Assembly (NCBI RefSeq): GCF_027923385.1
Contig: NZ_BSEC01000001.1
Coordinates: forward strand, 310,001-374,000
DNA length: 64,000 nucleotides
Reading direction: 5' to 3'
Source: Methylocystis echinoides
GTDB taxonomy: Bacteria; Pseudomonadota; Alphaproteobacteria; Rhizobiales; Beijerinckiaceae
A program made the translations under genes and the position numbers. The notes beneath the pieces are model-generated. The model did not search any database. It worked only from the letters and a program-made list of their open reading frames with translations, and was not told the origin of the DNA. Shown here in pieces: positions 61,144 to 64,000 of the stretch (position 1 is its first letter; every line of letters starts with the position of its first letter).

Positions 61144-64000
61144 ATGTCGCAGTCGCTTCTGGCCACGCGCCGTTTCGCCCCGCTGTTCTGGCGGCAGTTT
61201 TTCGCGGCTTTCAACGACAATTTCCTGAAAAACGCGCTGGTGCTGCTGATCCTCGCCCGGGTCGGCGGAGCGGAGGGAGCCTCCCTCGTCACGCTCGCGG
61301 GCGCCATTTTCATCGCGCCCTTTTTCCTGCTGTCGGGACTCGCCGGCGAAATGGCGGATAAATTCGACAAGGCGGCGGTGGCGCGCTGGCTGAGCGTCGC
61401 GGAGATCGGGGTCGCAGCTCTTTCGGCGGCGGGCTTCTATTTCGAGAACGTTCCGACGCTCTTCGTCGCTCTGTCCCTGTTCGGCGTGACCGGCGCGCTG
61501 TTTGGCCCGGTGAAATACGGCATCCTGCCGGATCAGCTGACGCGCGAGGAATTGCCGGCCGGCAATGCGCTCGTCGAGAGCGCGACCTTCTTCGCCATCC
61601 TCTCCGGCACCATCGCCGGCGGCCTCGCCATGCAGTGGCATGACGATCATTTCGGCGCCATCGCCTTCGTGGGCGGGATCATGACCGTTGCGCTGGCGAG
61701 TTGCGTCGCCGCCTTTTTCATCCCCGCGACGGCGCGCGCCGCCGCCGATCTGCGGATCGACCCGAACATCATCCGCTCGACCTTCAAATTGCTCAAGGCG
61801 CTGCGCGCGGCGCCGACGCTCAATCGTCTCACCACGGTGACGAGCCTGTTCTGGCTCTACGGCTCCATCGCCATGTCGCTGATGCCGCCGCTCGTCACCC
61901 ATTCGCTGCATGGCGGGGAAAGCGTCGTCACGCTGCATCTGGCGATTTTTGCCATCGCCATCGGCGTGGGCTCCGGCCTTGCCGCCTTTCTGCTGACCGG
62001 CCGCATCGTGCTGCTGCCGGCGGCCGTCGGCGCGCTGCTGGTCGCCGCCGCGTCCCTCGATCTGGGTCTCGCCGAAATCTGGCGCCCGGCGACGGCGGGC
62101 GCCGCCGATCTCGACATTGCGGCCTATTTCGAGCAGCCCGGCGCGCTGCGCGCCTCTTTCGACCTTGCGGTGCTGGCGATGGCCGGCGGTCTGATGATCG
62201 TGCCCTCCTTCGCCGCCATTCAGGCGCAGAGCCCGGCCGATCAGCGCGCCCGCACCGTCGCGGCCGTCAATGTGCATAACGCCGCCTTCATGGCGCTGGG
62301 GGGCGCCGGCGTCGCCTTTCTGCAAAGCAAGGGGATCACCCTCGCCGCGCTCTTCCTGGGCATGGCCCTCGTCGCCTTCCTCTCTGCGCTCTGGATCCGC
62401 GCGCGCGTCGTGCAAAATCCGCTGCTCGATCTGCTGTCGATCTTCTTTCGCGCCTTCTATCGGCTCGAGGTGAAGGGCATCGAGAATTTCGACAAGGCCG
62501 GGCCGAACCCCATCGTCGCGCTCAATCATGTGAGCTTTCTCGATGCGGCCGCAATCCTCTCGGTCATGCCGAAGGAGCCGGTCTTCGCCATCGATTCCGG
62601 CATTGCGCAACGCTGGTGGGTGAAGCCCTTTATGCATTTCACCCGCGCCATCCCGCTCGATCCGACGAAGCCCATGGGCACGCGCACACTGGTCAACGCC
62701 GTGAAGGCGGGCGATCCGCTGGTGATCTTTCCCGAGGGGCGTCTCACCGTCACCGGCAGCCTGATGAAGGTCTATGACGGCGCGGGGCTCATCGCGGAGA
62801 AATCCGGCGCCTTCGTCGTGCCGGTGAAGATCGACGGCGCCGAGGCGACCATGTTCTCGCGCCTCACGCGCGAACAGGCGCCGCGCCGCTGGTTTCCGAA
62901 ATTCACCCTCACCATTCAGGAGCCGGTGCGTCTCACGGTCGACGAGGCGCTGAAGGGCAAGGCGCGCCGCATGGCGGCCGGCGCCGCGCTCTATCAGATC
63001 ATGTCCGATCTCGTCTTCCGCACCACGCCGACGAATGAAACGATCTTCCAGGCGGTCGTGCGCGCGGCCGAAAGACATGGCCTGTCGCGCGTCGCGCTCG
63101 AAGATCCGCTCAGCGGAAAACTCACCTATCGCCGTATTCTGATCGGCGCCCGCGCGCTTGCAGAGAAGATCGCGAAGATCGGCGCGCCGGGCGACGTCGT
63201 CGGCGTCATGCTGCCCAACGCCAATGCGGCGGGCGTGACGTTTCTGGCCGTCATCTCGGCGGGGCGCGTCCCGGCCATGATCAATTTCACCGCCGGCGCC
63301 ACAAGCATTCTCTCCGGCTGCGAAGCCGCGCGCATCACGACAATTCTCACCTCGAAAAGCTTCATCGAAAAGGGGAAGCTCGACAAGCTCGCCGCCCAGC
63401 TCGGCGAAAAGGTTTCGCTCGTCTATCTCGAAGACATGCGCGCGGGCGTCGGCTTCTTCGACCGCCTGCGCGCGGCGCGCAAATTCCGCAAGGCCGTCGT
63501 CGCGCGCAAGGCCGACGATATGGCGACAGTGCTGTTCACTTCCGGCTCGGAGGGCGCGCCCAAGGGCGTCGCGCTCTCGCACCGGAACATGCTCGCCAAT
63601 GCGGCGCAGGCGGCGGCGCGCATCGACTTCGGCCGCATGGACAAGGTCTTCAATGTGCTGCCGATGTTCCACAGCTTCGGGCTGACGATCGGCTTCATGC
63701 TGCCGGTCATCTCCGGCGTGCCGGTCTATTTCTATCCGTCGCCGCTGCATTACCGCATCGTGCCGGAACTGGTTTACGGCACGAACGCCACGATCTTCTT
63801 CGGCACCGACACCTTTCTTTCGGGTTATGCGCGCAGCGCCCATGCTTACGACTTCCGGTCGATCCGCTATGTGCTCGCCGGCGCCGAGCCGGTGAAGCAG
63901 TCGACGCGCGACATCTGGTGCGAGAAATTCGGCGTCCGCATTCTCGAGGGCTATGGCGTCACCGAGACGGCGCCCGTGCTGGCGCTGAACACGCCCATGT
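61144..64000 (+). CDS. aas: MFS / 1-acyl-glycerolphosphate acyltransferase / acyl-ACP ligase fusion, 5' part
   Basis: Start of a three-domain protein; at least 952 residues are present and the frame runs off the right edge. Residues 1-430: a lysophospholipid-transporter-like MFS domain (about 12 helices, FAAFNDNFLKNALVLLIL, PVKYGILPDQLTREELPAGNAL). Residues ~440-640: a PlsC acyltransferase with NHVSFLDA and FPEGRLTVTG (HX4D and EG motifs). From ~650: an AMP-binding domain with TVLFTSGSEGAPKGVALSHRN and VLPMFHSFGLTIGFMLP. Aas proteins re-acylate lysophospholipids in the inner membrane. The LplT-Aas fusion is common in alphaproteobacteria. Confidence 0.92.
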   Translation, partial: MSQSLLATRRFAPLFWRQFFAAFNDNFLKNALVLLILARVGGAEGASLVTLAGAIFIAPFFLLSGLAGEMADKFDKAAVARWLSVAEIGVAALSAAGFYFENVPTLFVALSLFGVTGALFGPVKYGILPDQLTREELPAGNALVESATFFAILSGTIAGGLAMQWHDDHFGAIAFVGGIMTVALASCVAAFFIPATARAAADLRIDPNIIRSTFKLLKALRAAPTLNRLTTVTSLFWLYGSIAMSLMPPLVTHSLHGGESVVTLHLAIFAIAIGVGSGLAAFLLTGRIVLLPAAVGALLVAAASLDLGLAEIWRPATAGAADLDIAAYFEQPGALRASFDLAVLAMAGGLMIVPSFAAIQAQSPADQRARTVAAVNVHNAAFMALGGAGVAFLQSKGITLAALFLGMALVAFLSALWIRARVVQNPLLDLLSIFFRAFYRLEVKGIENFDKAGPNPIVALNHVSFLDAAAILSVMPKEPVFAIDSGIAQRWWVKPFMHFTRAIPLDPTKPMGTRTLVNAVKAGDPLVIFPEGRLTVTGSLMKVYDGAGLIAEKSGAFVVPVKIDGAEATMFSRLTREQAPRRWFPKFTLTIQEPVRLTVDEALKGKARRMAAGAALYQIMSDLVFRTTPTNETIFQAVVRAAERHGLSRVALEDPLSGKLTYRRILIGARALAEKIAKIGAPGDVVGVMLPNANAAGVTFLAVISAGRVPAMINFTAGATSILSGCEAARITTILTSKSFIEKGKLDKLAAQLGEKVSLVYLEDMRAGVGFFDRLRAARKFRKAVVARKADDMATVLFTSGSEGAPKGVALSHRNMLANAAQAAARIDFGRMDKVFNVLPMFHSFGLTIGFMLPVISGVPVYFYPSPLHYRIVPELVYGTNATIFFGTDTFLSGYARSAHAYDFRSIRYVLAGAEPVKQSTRDIWCEKFGVRILEGYGVTETAPVLALNTPM

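Noticed and set aside
60820-63843. A 1007-codon open frame opposite the aas-like gene
   Set aside because: Shadow of a high-GC gene: Arg/His/Gly-rich, no known motif, and the plus strand encodes clear MFS, PlsC and AMP-binding motifs.

Overview
The window is high-GC DNA with gene families typical of Alphaproteobacteria, order Hyphomicrobiales. The evidence is an Irr-type Fur regulator next to fabA/fabB/fabI, 5-aminolevulinate synthase instead of the glutamate route to heme, a TIGR02301-type protein, and the ffh-rpsP-rimM-trmD block. Methylsuccinyl-CoA dehydrogenase (Mcd) and a malyl-CoA/beta-methylmalyl-CoA lyase point to the ethylmalonyl-CoA pathway. Together with an uptake hydrogenase they suggest a serine-cycle methylotroph or methanotroph, such as a Methylocystis/Methylosinus relative. 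That lineage is inferred; no methane monooxygenase or methanol dehydrogenase gene is present to confirm it.

Layout. 1-9 kb: 3' end of a TolC-type gene, secreted small proteins, aconitase, an MFS exporter, recQ. 9-15 kb: a chemoreceptor with unusual topology, then hupS-hupL-hupC encoding an O2-tolerant [NiFe] hydrogenase without adjacent maturation genes. 15-19 kb: cytochrome c, fabI, fabB, fabA and divergent irr. 19.3-21.4 kb: an accessory locus of lower GC, encoding a predicted caspase-like (clan CD) protease domain followed by degenerate alpha-helical repeats; one in-frame TGA splits it. 21.5-33 kb: DUF2157/GDYXXLXY membrane pair, SH3 protein, 2-hydroxyacid dehydrogenase, META protein, ispG, a UDG-like protein that has lost its Fe-S ligands, an HMA/TauE/cupredoxin/LysM fusion, an FkbM methyltransferase with a 2OG oxygenase, and an M20 peptidase.

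33.1-39.7 kb is a coherent sulfide-respiration island: HiPIP, a BigR/SqrR-like persulfide sensor, two DUF2892 proteins, a Crp regulator, sulfide:quinone oxidoreductase, and cydP-cydA-cydB-cydX. SQR would feed sulfide electrons into quinone, and the bd oxidase, a sulfide-resistant type of oxidase, would drain them to O2. An identical 11-bp element lies in front of both the sensor gene and sqr.

40-46 kb: hemA with a perfect FNR/FixK box immediately upstream of its ribosome-binding site, then ffh-rpsP-rimM-trmD. Two 116-bp inverted copies of a composite palindromic element flank ffh-rpsP. 46-55 kb: mcd, a GFA-fold protein, a cytochrome P450, a three-gene ABC-2 exporter, and mcl. 55-64 kb: ankyrin protein, DUF983, pdxH, TSUP transporter, a TetR regulator divergent from pspA-yiaAB with two palindromic operators, and the 5' part of an MFS-acyltransferase-acyl-ACP ligase fusion (Aas type) cut by the window edge.

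No tRNA, rRNA, CRISPR array or complete insertion sequence was recognised.
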